Shown piece by piece: positions 7,601-15,354 of a stretch of DNA of 18,372 nucleotides. A program made the translations under genes and the position numbers. The notes beneath the pieces are model-generated. The model was not told the DNA's origin, made no database searches, and was given only the letters and a program-made list of their open reading frames with translations. This DNA comes from JARRQJ01 sp037381915. Lineage in GTDB: Bacteria; Pseudomonadota; Gammaproteobacteria; DRLM01. The stretch is from contig JARRQJ010000063.1 in the NCBI GenBank assembly GCA_037381915.1, positions 1-18,372 on the forward strand, given 5' to 3'. The stretch's first letter is position 1. The number at the start of each line of letters is the position of its first letter.

Positions 7601-8902
7601 TTAATGCTGAGCTATGATCTCGGCGATCTCGTCACCGCGACGTCCAGCGACCGCCCGTAGAAAATCCTGCCATGCCCATGCACCTTGCGGCGATTCCTGG
7701 CGCAACGGCTTGAGCGCCACGCGACCATTGCGTACCTCCTCTTCGCCCAAAATCAAGGCGAAGGTCGCACCACTCCTATCCGCGCGCTTCAATTGCGCCT
7801 TGAACCCGCCGCCGCCGCAGTTCATCACGAGGCGCACCTCGGGACAGGCGCTGCGCAACTGTTCCGCCCACACCAAGCCCTGCCGTTCCGCCTCCTCTCC
7901 CACCACGGCCAGGTAGAAATCCGGCGTCGCGCAGGCGGGCGCCGCCCCCGTCTCTTCCAGCAAGGCTACCAAGCGCTCCACGCCCATGGCAAAACCCGCG
8001 GCCGGCGTCGCCCGCCCGCCCAACTGTTCCACCAGGCCGTCGTAACGGCCGCCCGCGCATACCGTGCCCTGCGCGCCGAGCCGGTCGGTAATCCATTCGA
8101 ACACCGTCTTGGTGTAATAATCCAATCCCCGTACCAGGCATGGATTGATGCTGTAGCGTACGCCGGCGCCATCGAGCAATTGTTGCAGTTTGACGAAGTG
8201 CGCCTCGGATTCGGCATCGAGCATGTCCAGCAGGCGCGGCGCGCCCGCAATGATATCCTGCATAGCCGGGTTCTTACTGTCGAGGATGCGCAAGGGATTG
8301 CTGTGCAGACGGCGCCGGCTGTCTTCGTCCAATTCGGCCTGAACGCCGTTGAGATACTCCACCAGGCGTTGACGGTATGCCGCCCGCGTACTCGGTGCGC
8401 CCAGGGAGTTGAGCTCCAGCCGCACATCCGCAATTCCCAGTCGCTGCCACAGGCGCTGGCTCAACAGGATCAATTCCACATCGATGTCCGGCCCCGTCAT
8501 GCCGAAGGTCTCCACGCCGAACTGGTGAAACTGCCGGTAGCGTCCCCGTTGCGGGCGTTCATGGCGGAACATGGCGCCGCCGTACCACAGGCGGCGGAGT
8601 TGATTGTGCAGCAGGCCGTTCTCTATCCCGGCGCGCACGCAGCCGGCGGTGCCCTCGGGACGCAGGCTCAGGCTGTCGCCGTTGCGGTCCTCGAAGGTGT
8701 ACATCTCCTTTTCGACGATATCCGTCACCTCGCCGATGGTGCGTTTGAACAGCTCGGTGCTCTCCAGCAACGGCATGCGGATCTCTTCATAACCGTAGCC
8801 CTCCAGCACTTCGCGGGTCACCTGTTCCAGATAGGCGAAATACCGGCATTGCTCCGGAAGGATGTCATGCATGCCGCGAACGGCTTGAAGAGTCGTACCC
8901 AT
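7601..8902 (-). CDS. hisS: Histidyl-tRNA synthetase
   Basis: Class II aminoacyl-tRNA synthetase that charges tRNA-His. The 433-residue product starts AVRGMHDILPEQ, has motif 2 FRHERPQRGRYRQFHQ (112-127), the histidine-specific LVRGLDYYTKTVFEW (256-270) and motif 3 GFAMGVERL (303-311), followed by the anticodon-binding domain. All signature motifs are intact and the length is normal. It starts at ATG 8902 with a poor ribosome site. Upstream, 108 bases separate it from the rodZ stop, the position where ispG usually sits. A TACAAT at 8935-8940 could be a -10 element, but I see no matching -35. Confidence 0.98.
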   Translation of the reverse strand: MGTTLQAVRGMHDILPEQCRYFAYLEQVTREVLEGYGYEEIRMPLLESTELFKRTIGEVTDIVEKEMYTFEDRNGDSLSLRPEGTAGCVRAGIENGLLHNQLRRLWYGGAMFRHERPQRGRYRQFHQFGVETFGMTGPDIDVELILLSQRLWQRLGIADVRLELNSLGAPSTRAAYRQRLVEYLNGVQAELDEDSRRRLHSNPLRILDSKNPAMQDIIAGAPRLLDMLDAESEAHFVKLQQLLDGAGVRYSINPCLVRGLDYYTKTVFEWITDRLGAQGTVCAGGRYDGLVEQLGGRATPAAGFAMGVERLVALLEETGAAPACATPDFYLAVVGEEAERQGLVWAEQLRSACPEVRLVMNCGGGGFKAQLKRADRSGATFALILGEEEVRNGRVALKPLRQESPQGAWAWQDFLRAVAGRRGDEIAEIIAQH

Positions 8903-9010
8903 CTATCGAATTCGGCCAAGAAAATGAGCGCTATATTGTACTTAGTAACGGTCCGGAATAGCAGGGGGATATCATGTTCCGCGGCAAGGCCGCCGCATCG
9001 CCCAAACCGA

Positions 9011-9943
9011 TCAGTCTTTCCTGGCGCCCTCATCCCCCACGCGGAAACGCGCCACGTCGTGATGCGCATACACGGAATGATCCACCCGCTTGCCGTTGTA
9101 TTCCACGATCACCCCCGGAGAATAACCCAGCAACACCTCGAAGGGCGGCGCGCCCTTAATCGTCCGCTGGTCACCCGGCACCATTAAATCGTAATACAGG
9201 CGCTTGCCGGTCCTATCCTTGATCTCCACCCATGAGGGCTTTTCCGCCTTGAGGGAAAGACTAGCCTGCGGCAGGTTGGACGGGGAAGGAGACGGGGGCG
9301 TTTGAACCGCGGTGGGTGCGGGTGCGGCTACCGTGGGTGCCGGCGGCTGCGCCAGGACGGAAGGTGCGGCCGTCCCTGCAGGCAAATCGGGCAAGGATAA
9401 GGGCTGCTGCATGGTGCCATCTGCGGATGGCGAGACACCGGCGCCATTGCCGGACTCTCCGCTTTTGACCATGTCCGGCATCAGCGGGGATTCCATGATC
9501 GGCACCAACAGCTTGGTCACCTCGGAACGCCACACAAACGCCACGACGGCCACTAACGCCACGATCAGCAAATACATCAGCCAGCGGGGAACCTCGGCAT
9601 TGCCACTGGGTTCCGGCTGATGATCCAGGTGAGCCACCCGCTCTAGGGAAGGCGGCGCCGCGGCCCCCATATTTTGATACGACTCGATGAACGATTCCGA
9701 CGGCAATCCCAGCAGCTTGGCGTAGGCCCGCAGATGGCCGATCACATAGATAGGCGCCGCGAATTTACTGAAATCGTCCTGCTCCAGAGCCCGAACCCGG
9801 GTGACATCGATACGCAATTGCGTGGCGACCTCCTCTTGAGTGAAATTGCGCGCCTCGCGCTCCTTGCGCAACCGCGGTCCCGGCCCGACCCTGGGAACGG
9901 CGGGTTCGGTTGGGGGCTGGACGTTGAGGGCCTCTTCTGTCAT
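9011..9943 (-). CDS. rodZ: Cytoskeletal protein RodZ (HTH, one membrane span, DUF4115)
   Basis: Bitopic membrane protein that links MreB filaments to the cell-wall elongation machinery and sets rod shape. The 310-residue product has a cytoplasmic helix-turn-helix domain at about 22-90 (LRKEREARNFTQEEVATQLR), a membrane span at about 121-138 (LMYLLIVALVAVVAFVW), a proline/alanine-rich linker (about 185-225) and a C-terminal DUF4115 beta domain (about 227-303, with LLGYSPGVIVEYNGK). Architecture is standard. The ATG at 9943 overlaps the pilW stop by ATGA, implying translational coupling. ispG, normally next, is not found before hisS. Confidence 0.95.
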   Translation of the reverse strand: MTEEALNVQPPTEPAVPRVGPGPRLRKEREARNFTQEEVATQLRIDVTRVRALEQDDFSKFAAPIYVIGHLRAYAKLLGLPSESFIESYQNMGAAAPPSLERVAHLDHQPEPSGNAEVPRWLMYLLIVALVAVVAFVWRSEVTKLLVPIMESPLMPDMVKSGESGNGAGVSPSADGTMQQPLSLPDLPAGTAAPSVLAQPPAPTVAAPAPTAVQTPPSPSPSNLPQASLSLKAEKPSWVEIKDRTGKRLYYDLMVPGDQRTIKGAPPFEVLLGYSPGVIVEYNGKRVDHSVYAHHDVARFRVGDEGARKD

Positions 9944-10698
9944 GGCGACTGTCGACCCTCAATTGAAATGGTTTGCTCGGCGCTGGGAAACCGCTCTTTG
10001 AGTTGGGCAGCATATCTATTTGCGGCGGCCTCGTTGCCCAGCTTGCGTTCCACCTTGACTCCCAGCAACAGGATCTGGGGGTTGGATTTCGCCTCATCCA
10101 TGTAGCGCTGCACGAAGGCACGGGCATGCAGGTATTTGCCCTGCTTGTAGGTAAGATCGGCCAGTTCATACAAGGCATCGTGCATGTGCGGATTGGCGCG
10201 CAAGGCGCTGCGGAAATATTCTTCGGCCTTGCGCTCATCGGGTATTTGCAGCGCGCACAGGCCCGCGTTGTTATAGGCCACTTCGGGGGTCCTATAAAAT
10301 GGCTGTTTGACCGCATCGAGAAACTTCTCCAACGCCTCATCCAAGCGGTGTTGACTGCACAGGAAGACGCCGTAGTTGTTGAGCAGCAACGGATCCGACG
10401 GTGTCAAGGACAGGGCCTTACGGTAATGCTTCTCTGCTTTGCGATTTTCGCCCATTTTACGATAGAGTTCGGCGATATAATGATTGGCGCTGGCCGAATC
10501 CGGGTTCAATTGCAGCGCGTGCAGCAGTTTTTTCAGGGCCTCTTGGTTATCGCCCCGCTCCATATAGGCGAGACCCAACTGCGCGTTGAGATCGGCGGCG
10601 GCCTTGGGATCGCTCTGCATCACGCTGGTGTCGGTGGTACTGCAACCCATTGCCGACAACATCACCGCCAGGATCAAGATCTGCTGCCACCGCCTCAT
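9940..10698 (-). CDS. pilW: Type IV pilus biogenesis/stability lipoprotein PilW (PilF)
   Basis: Outer-membrane TPR lipoprotein needed in other gammaproteobacteria for multimerisation of the PilQ secretin and type IV pilus stability. The 252-residue product has a signal peptide ending in SAMGC, with the probable lipidated cysteine at residue 19; the methionine at -2 is slightly unusual. Tandem TPR units follow from about residue 35 (LGLAYMERGDNQEALKKLLH, then AELYRKMGENRKAEKHYRKA, and so on). The ATG at 10698 overlaps the rlmN stop by ATGA and the stop overlaps rodZ in the same way. Conserved position between rlmN and rodZ supports PilW over a generic TPR protein. Confidence 0.92.
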   Translation of the reverse strand: MRRWQQILILAVMLSAMGCSTTDTSVMQSDPKAAADLNAQLGLAYMERGDNQEALKKLLHALQLNPDSASANHYIAELYRKMGENRKAEKHYRKALSLTPSDPLLLNNYGVFLCSQHRLDEALEKFLDAVKQPFYRTPEVAYNNAGLCALQIPDERKAEEYFRSALRANPHMHDALYELADLTYKQGKYLHARAFVQRYMDEAKSNPQILLLGVKVERKLGNEAAANRYAAQLKERFPSAEQTISIEGRQSP

Positions 10699-11804
10699 TG
10701 CGCCATCCGATCCTCAGTCAAGCCAGAGCGTCGCGAGCGTCGAGTCCTGTCCATCACTTTCCCCACCAGTTGCCCGCAGGCGGCATCGATATCGTCGCCG
10801 CGGGTCTTGCGGGTGACCGTCACCAGACCGGCGCGGGTCACGATGTGACGGAACGCATCGATGGCCGCCGACGATGAACAGGCATAGCTCGTGTTAGGGA
10901 AGGGATTGAAGGGAATCAAATTGATCTTGGCTGGCACCCCTTCCAGCACGCCCACCAGCTCCCGGGCGTGGGCGGGACTGTCATTGACCCCGTCCAGCAT
11001 CACGTATTCGAATGTCACCTTGCGGTGCGGCGCGCCGGCCACATAGCGCTTGCATGCCGCCAGCAACTCGGCAATGGGATATTTTCTATTCAGCGGGACA
11101 AGTTCGTCGCGCAAGGCATCGTTGGGTGCGTGCAGAGACACCGCCAGGCTGACATGGCAAACCTCGCGCAACCGGTCGATCATGGGCACCATGCCCGCCG
11201 TGCTCAGGGTCACCCGCCGTTTCGACAAGCCGTAGGCGAAATCGTCGGTCATGATATTCATCGCCCGTACCACGTTGTCGAAATTCAGCAGCGGTTCGCC
11301 CATCCCCATCAACACCACGTTGGAGATGCGTCGTTCGCCCTTGGGGGTGTCGCCCAGGGCCCGATAGGCCACCAGCAACTGACCAATGATCTCCGCAGTG
11401 GTGAGATTGCGGTTGAAGCCCTGTTGCGCCGTGGAACAGAAGCGGCAATTGAGCGAACATCCCACCTGCGATGAAACGCACAGGGTGCCGCGGTCCATTT
11501 CGGGGATAAACACCGTTTCGATGCAGTTGCCGCCGTCCAGCTTAAGCAGCCATTTGCGCGTGCCGTCGCGGGACCCTTGCTCCATGACCAGTTCCGGGAC
11601 GCGGATCTCCGCCGTGTCCTGCAAACGCGCGCGCAGCGCCATACTCAGATTGCTCATGGCCGCGAAGTCATCAATGCCGCGTTGGTGCACCCATTGCAGC
11701 ACCTGCGTAGCGCGAAAGGCCTTCTCCCCCGCAGCGGTGAAGAAGGCCTCCAGTGCCTGCCGATCAAAATTCAGCAGATTGACCTTATCGACGCTAAGAC
11801 TCAA
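10695..11804 (-). CDS. rlmN: Dual-specificity 23S rRNA/tRNA adenine-C2 methyltransferase RlmN
   Basis: Radical SAM enzyme that makes 2-methyladenosine at A2503 of 23S rRNA and A37 of some tRNAs. The 4Fe-4S ligands are C116, C120 and C123 (CSLNCRFC). C343 (DAACGQ) fits the cysteine that carries the methyl group, and C109 fits its partner, each keeping the spacing seen in E. coli. Other motifs are MGMGEPLLN and RVTLSTAGM. Length (369) is normal. There is no upstream ATG; TTG 11804 is the likely start because GGTGAG precedes it by about 6 bases and residues from about 7 match the family (KVNLLNFDRQ). It starts 6 bases after ndk and overlaps pilW, so ndk-rlmN-pilW-rodZ is tightly packed. Confidence 0.97.
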   Translation of the reverse strand: MSLSVDKVNLLNFDRQALEAFFTAAGEKAFRATQVLQWVHQRGIDDFAAMSNLSMALRARLQDTAEIRVPELVMEQGSRDGTRKWLLKLDGGNCIETVFIPEMDRGTLCVSSQVGCSLNCRFCSTAQQGFNRNLTTAEIIGQLLVAYRALGDTPKGERRISNVVLMGMGEPLLNFDNVVRAMNIMTDDFAYGLSKRRVTLSTAGMVPMIDRLREVCHVSLAVSLHAPNDALRDELVPLNRKYPIAELLAACKRYVAGAPHRKVTFEYVMLDGVNDSPAHARELVGVLEGVPAKINLIPFNPFPNTSYACSSSAAIDAFRHIVTRAGLVTVTRKTRGDDIDAACGQLVGKVMDRTRRSRRSGLTEDRMAQ

Positions 11805-11810
11805 AAGTTC

Positions 11811-12242
11811 TCACCGTGTCCGCGCGCAGATTTCATTCGGTTCGAAGAAGAAGGCGATCTCCTGCTTGGCGGTGTCCGCCGCGTCGGAACCGTGCACCGC
11901 GTTCTCCTCGACGCTGTCGGCGAAATCAGCGCGGATGGTGCCGGGCGCCGCGTTGGCGGGATTGGTCGCCCCCATCACGTCGCGATGATGCAGCACGGCG
12001 TTCTCGCCCTCCAGCACCTGCACCATCACCGGCCCCGAGGTCATGAAGCTCACCAGGTCCTGGTAGAAGGGACGTTCTTTATGCACTGCATAAAAGGCCT
12101 CGGCCTGCTCGCGGCCGAGGTGCAGCATCTTGGCCGCAACAATGCGCAATCCGGCTTGCTCGAAACGACGATAGATCTCTCCGATTATGTTCTTGGCGAC
12201 GGCATCGGGTTTGATAATAGACAAGGTACGCTCAACGGCCAT
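11811..12242 (-). CDS. ndk: Nucleoside diphosphate kinase
   Basis: Transfers the gamma phosphate of ATP to nucleoside diphosphates through a phosphohistidine, balancing NTP and dNTP pools. The 143-residue product is full length. It shows TLSIIKPDAV near the start and the catalytic H117 in NAVHGSDA, together with the nucleotide-binding motifs around RPFY and GATNPANAAPGTIR. It starts at ATG 12242 with GGTGGAG as the ribosome site. A 136-base gap separates it from iscA. That gap holds a small perfect hairpin (TGCAG/CTGCA, 12339-12351) and no clear promoter. In many relatives hscBA, fdx and iscX lie between iscA and ndk; they are absent here. Confidence 0.98.
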   Translation of the reverse strand: MAVERTLSIIKPDAVAKNIIGEIYRRFEQAGLRIVAAKMLHLGREQAEAFYAVHKERPFYQDLVSFMTSGPVMVQVLEGENAVLHHRDVMGATNPANAAPGTIRADFADSVEENAVHGSDAADTAKQEIAFFFEPNEICARTR

Positions 12243-12378
12243 TTAATTCTCCACCCCAAATGAAATGATTGATAACAAGGAAGACGGCTTCCGCTCCGCG
12301 GATTTCAGGTAAAAAGATCAGCCAGTTTAACGCCTTACTGCAGTTTCTGCAATGCGAGGCATAGCCGTGGGGCGGTCC

Positions 12379-12702
12379 TTACACGCTGAAGCTCTCGCCG
12401 CAGCCGCAACTGTCCTTGACGTTGGGATTGTTGAATTTGAAAAACGAATTGAGGCCCTCGTGCACATAGTCCAACTCCATACCCTCGAGATAGCTCACGC
12501 AATCCGCCGCCACGATCACTTTGACACCGTCCTGCTCGTAGACGATGTCATCGGGATTGACGGTTTCCGCGAGGTCGAGCACATAGGCCAGTCCGGAGCA
12601 GCCGGATTTTTTTACCCCTACCCGCAGCCCCTCACCCGCCCCGCGGCGGGCGAGAAACCCCCGCACATACTCGACGGCGGATGGTGTAAGTGCAACTCCC
12701 AT
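12379..12702 (-). CDS. iscA: A-type Fe-S carrier protein IscA
   Basis: Small A-type carrier that binds iron or Fe-S clusters and passes them to apoproteins. The 107-residue product has the three conserved cysteines C35, C99 and C101 (SGCSG and SCGCGESF), at the same positions as E. coli IscA. It starts at ATG 12702 with GAGGTAAG about 8 bases upstream. It follows iscS directly; the scaffold gene iscU, which normally separates them, is not present. The 74-base gap includes a TATAAT that may give it its own promoter. ErpA is the closest alternative name; position next to iscS and the length favour IscA. Confidence 0.9.
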   Translation of the reverse strand: MGVALTPSAVEYVRGFLARRGAGEGLRVGVKKSGCSGLAYVLDLAETVNPDDIVYEQDGVKVIVAADCVSYLEGMELDYVHEGLNSFFKFNNPNVKDSCGCGESFSV

Positions 12703-12750
12703 AATAACTTACCTCAGAATCTTCCAAGCTTTATGAATTTGACCATAGCC

Positions 12751-12756
12751 ATTATA
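12751..12756 (-). promoter_or_regulatory. Candidate -10 element upstream of iscA
   Basis: A perfect TATAAT on the minus strand, about 49 bases upstream of the iscA ATG and within 21 bases of the iscS stop. No good TTGACA lies at 16-18 bases and there is no TG extension. An internal promoter is possible but weakly supported. Confidence 0.3.
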
Positions 12757-12776
12757 CCCGGTTCCGGCGCCAATCC

Positions 12777-13928
12777 TCACTCCCAACCGGTTAACGACAT
12801 GGCGCGAAACTGCTTGAGCATGCCGCTCAGGGCGGCGACCACCGCATCCACGTCGGTAAGGCTATTATCCCGGCCGAAACTGATCCGGACGGCACTGCGC
12901 CCCGTGTCCCCTACCAGGCCCAGGGCGACCAGGACGTGACTGGCGGCGGCATGGCCGGCCGAACAGGCCGAGCCACTGGAAACCGCGATTCCGGCCTGGT
13001 CCAAATGCATCAACAAGGTCTCCCCTTCGACGCCGGGGACCAATATCATCACCGTATTGCTCAGGCGCTCGGCCCCCTCCGCGACGATGGTGAGCCCCGG
13101 CAATTCCTGGCGCAAACGTTGTTCGAAATGTCGGCGCAACTCGATACAATGAGCGGCACGCGCCGCGGATTCCGCTTGCGCCAGTTCGGCGGCCATGCCG
13201 AAACCCACGATACCCGCCACGTTCTCCGTGCCGGCGCGCATGCCCCCCTCGTGACCCCCGCCGTGCTGCCAGGGCGACAGTTCGATACCCTGCTCGACGA
13301 TCAAGGCGCCCACCCCCTTGGGGCCGTAGAGCTTATGCGCCGAGAGACTCATCAGATGCACGCCGCTGGCGGGAAAATCCAGAGCCAGTTTGCCGGCCGC
13401 CTGCACCGCATCGCTATGCATGATCAGGCCGGCGCGACGTGCTGCGTCACTGAGCATGGCAATGTCCTGGACCACGCCGATTTCATTGTTGGCGGTCATC
13501 ACCGACACCAGACGGGTAGAGGGCGTAAGGGCCGCCCGCAGAGACGCGGTCGAGACCCGGCCTTGTTCGTCCACGCCGATCACGTCCAATCCCCAGCCCC
13601 GTTCTGACAGGGCGCGGGCGGGCTGCAACACCGAGGCATGCTCAATGGCGCTGACGGCCAGGCGTTGCCCCGGCCATCGCGCCATGATGCCTTTCAGGGC
13701 AAGGTTATTGGCCTCGGTGCCGCCGCTGGTAAAGATCACCTGGGAGGGATGAACCTTGACCAGGGCCGCCACCTGTTCCCGCGCCTGGTCAACGGCGGTG
13801 CGCACCATGCGCCCCGGCGTATGGACACTGGAAGGATTGGCATAGTAATCACGAAGATAAGGGACCATTGCCGCCCATACCCTGGGGTCGAGCGGCGTCG
13901 TGGCGTTATGATCGAGATAGATACTCAT
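12777..13928 (-). CDS. iscS: Cysteine desulfurase, IscS/NifS family
   Basis: PLP enzyme that removes sulfur from cysteine and holds it as a persulfide for Fe-S clusters, thiolated tRNA and other uses. The 383-residue product has YLDHNATTP at the start, TSGGTEANN, H97 that stacks on PLP, the PLP lysine K199 in SAHKLYGPKG, and the catalytic C322 in SSGSACSAG. It is about 20 residues shorter than E. coli IscS, and the sequence after the active cysteine is SAGHAAASHVL rather than the TSAS-type loop I associate with E. coli IscS. That makes it somewhat closer to NifS-like enzymes. ATG 13928 is preceded by GGGG and, just upstream, a strong hairpin. Placement after iscR supports the iscS name; its sulfur acceptor is uncertain because iscU is not adjacent. 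Confidence 0.92.
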   Translation of the reverse strand: MSIYLDHNATTPLDPRVWAAMVPYLRDYYANPSSVHTPGRMVRTAVDQAREQVAALVKVHPSQVIFTSGGTEANNLALKGIMARWPGQRLAVSAIEHASVLQPARALSERGWGLDVIGVDEQGRVSTASLRAALTPSTRLVSVMTANNEIGVVQDIAMLSDAARRAGLIMHSDAVQAAGKLALDFPASGVHLMSLSAHKLYGPKGVGALIVEQGIELSPWQHGGGHEGGMRAGTENVAGIVGFGMAAELAQAESAARAAHCIELRRHFEQRLRQELPGLTIVAEGAERLSNTVMILVPGVEGETLLMHLDQAGIAVSSGSACSAGHAAASHVLVALGLVGDTGRSAVRISFGRDNSLTDVDAVVAALSGMLKQFRAMSLTGWE

Positions 13929-13934
13929 GCCCCA

Positions 13935-13955
13935 GAACAGGCCTGCGGCCTGTTC
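13935..13955 (-). promoter_or_regulatory. Perfect 9-bp hairpin between iscR and iscS
   Basis: On the minus strand GAACAGGCC and GGCCTGTTC enclose a GCA loop. The stem begins 9 bases after the iscR stop and ends 6 bases before the iscS ATG, next to its ribosome site. It could protect the 3' end of iscR mRNA or limit iscS translation. In E. coli the same gap contains structured RNA targeted by the sRNA RyhB, so the position is suggestive. Confidence 0.6.
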
Positions 13956-13964
13956 CGACGGATA

Positions 13965-14429
13965 TCAGGACACAGAAACGGGTTGAGCTCGCACCAGGGA
14001 TTCCTGGCGGGCGGAAATCTCCTTCACCGAGTTACGCTCCACCAATTCCCCCAGACTGATACCACTGAGGAAATCCGAGATCTGCTTACTGAGGTCGCAC
14101 CATAAATCATGGGTCAGGCAGGCATGGCCCTCCTGGCAATTACCTTCTCCGGCACAACGAGTTGCATCGATCTTTTCGTCAATGGCATTGAGTACTTCCA
14201 CGATCGTGATGTCGTCAGCGATTCGGTTCAAGCGGTAACCGCCCCCCGGTCCCCGCGCACTTTTGACCAAGCCCTGACGGCGCAGACGGGCAAAGAGTTG
14301 TTCCAGATAGGATAGAGAAATGCCCTGTCGTTGCGAGATATCCGCCAATGGCACCGGACTTTCGGTGGCATGAATGGCCAAATCAAGCATCGCGGTAACA
14401 GCATAACGCCCTTTGGTAGTGAGTCTCAT
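13965..14429 (-). CDS. iscR: Fe-S cluster-sensing transcription regulator IscR
   Basis: Rrf2-family regulator that binds a 2Fe-2S cluster and controls Fe-S assembly genes, including its own operon. The 154-residue product has an N-terminal winged helix (about 1-75, MRLTTKGRYAVTAMLDLA ... GPGGGYRL). The cluster ligands C92, C98, C104 and H107 are all kept at the same residue numbers as in E. coli, so cluster sensing should work. It starts at ATG 14429 with GAAGGG about 8 bases upstream. It is the first gene of the minus-strand series and its promoter region contains palindromes resembling IscR sites, which points to autoregulation. Confidence 0.97.
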   Translation of the reverse strand: MRLTTKGRYAVTAMLDLAIHATESPVPLADISQRQGISLSYLEQLFARLRRQGLVKSARGPGGGYRLNRIADDITIVEVLNAIDEKIDATRCAGEGNCQEGHACLTHDLWCDLSKQISDFLSGISLGELVERNSVKEISARQESLVRAQPVSVS

Positions 14430-14447
14430 GGTTCACCCTTCCCATTG

Positions 14448-14464
14448 CCATATGTGATGTATGG
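14448..14464 (-). promoter_or_regulatory. Candidate type 2 IscR-binding site
   Basis: The minus strand reads CCATACATCACATATGG. This fits the core of the E. coli type 2 IscR motif, CCxYA-7 bases-TRxGG, at every defined position. The left flank TAAA is all A/T; the right flank CAAT is three-quarters A/T. It lies just after the -10 element, over the expected transcription start, a repressing position. Confidence 0.6.
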
Positions 14465-14467
14465 TTT

Positions 14468-14495
14468 ATTGTACTTGCCTTAGTCAAGGCGTCAA
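14468..14495 (-). promoter_or_regulatory. iscR promoter
   Basis: On the minus strand TTGACG (14495-14490) and TACAAT (14473-14468) are separated by 16 bases, a good sigma-70 pair. Transcription would begin near 14461, about 32 bases before the iscR ATG. The -35 overlaps the cysE stop codon (14492-14494). Confidence 0.65.
14477..14490 (-). promoter_or_regulatory. Palindrome in the iscR promoter spacer
   Basis: GCCTTGACTAAGGC is a perfect inverted repeat (5-base arms, GACT centre) between the -35 and -10. Its CTTGACT part matches the left half of the type 1 IscR motif (SYYGACTR), but the right half does not fit. It may be a degenerate type 1 site or another regulator's operator. Confidence 0.4.
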
Positions 14496-15304
14496 CTACT
14501 GTTTTGGTCCTCTGCGGACGACTTTGGCTCTTGAAAATCAACAACCTCCGATGAACCGTTGAATTCGCTGGATTTTAGCTCGGGGAGGGGTATGTCCTTG
14601 AATTCAATATTCGCCTTTTTCAGGGCATCACACACCAATTCCAGTTTACTGTCCAGGGCATGGATGTGATCCAGCATGCGATCGACAGCGTTGGCGACCG
14701 GATCCGGCATGTCCTGAGACGTACCGTAGGCATCGAAGCCGATCTTCTTGGCGAAGGCCCGACGCCGCCGGTCCTGCTCATCCTGGGCCGCCACCCGCTT
14801 CACCACGCGCCCGGGTATGCCGATCACGGTAGCGCCGGCCGGCACATCCTTCACCACCACCGCGTTGGAACCGATGCGGGCACCGGGACCGATGATAATG
14901 GGACCCAGCACCTTGGCGCCCGCGCCCACCACCACGTCGTCACCGAGGGTCGGGTGACGTTTGCCCTTTTTCCAGGTGGTTCCCCCCAGGGTCACGCCGT
15001 GATAGAGGGTGCAATCGTCGCCGATCTCGGCGGTCTCGCCCACCACCACCCCCATCCCATGATCGATGAAGAAGCGGCGGCCGATCTTGGCCGCGGGATG
15101 AATCTCGATCCCGGTCAACCAGCGCGCCAGGGTCGATACCCAGCGCGCCAGCCACTTGAGCCGCAGTTTCCATAGCGCGTGACCCAGGCGATAAAAGATC
15201 ACGGCGTGCAGCCCCGGATAAGTGGTCACCACCTCGAATACGGTGCGGGCCGCGGGATCGCGATCAAAAACACTGCTTATGTCCTCACGCAGACGTTGAA
15301 ACAT
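14492..15304 (-). CDS. cysE: Serine O-acetyltransferase
   Basis: Makes O-acetylserine from serine and acetyl-CoA, the committed step of cysteine synthesis. From ATG 15304 the product is 270 residues and begins MFQRLREDIS, the usual start of the short-N-terminus form. A helical region precedes a left-handed beta-helix of hexapeptide repeats (about 66-170) with EIHPAAKIG, catalytic H82 in DHGMG, and YHGVTLGGT. The frame extends 8 codons further to TTG 15328, but that start lacks a ribosome site. The C-terminal tail is acidic and serine-rich and ends in NSS, so it lacks the terminal isoleucine that E. coli CysE uses to dock CysK. Its stop overlaps the iscR -35. A TATAGT at 15337-15342 may be its -10, without a clear -35. 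Confidence 0.96.
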   Translation of the reverse strand: MFQRLREDISSVFDRDPAARTVFEVVTTYPGLHAVIFYRLGHALWKLRLKWLARWVSTLARWLTGIEIHPAAKIGRRFFIDHGMGVVVGETAEIGDDCTLYHGVTLGGTTWKKGKRHPTLGDDVVVGAGAKVLGPIIIGPGARIGSNAVVVKDVPAGATVIGIPGRVVKRVAAQDEQDRRRRAFAKKIGFDAYGTSQDMPDPVANAVDRMLDHIHALDSKLELVCDALKKANIEFKDIPLPELKSSEFNGSSEVVDFQEPKSSAEDQNSS

Positions 15305-15354
15305 AACCTTTTCAAACTCTTTTCGCAAAACGCACGACTATACTAGTGGGCTAA

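Noticed and set aside
7685..9187. 500-codon plus-strand open frame opposite hisS
   Set aside because: It is antisense to hisS and the end of rodZ, both with full family motifs, and its translation has no recognisable domain. GC-rich coding DNA often leaves the opposite frame open.
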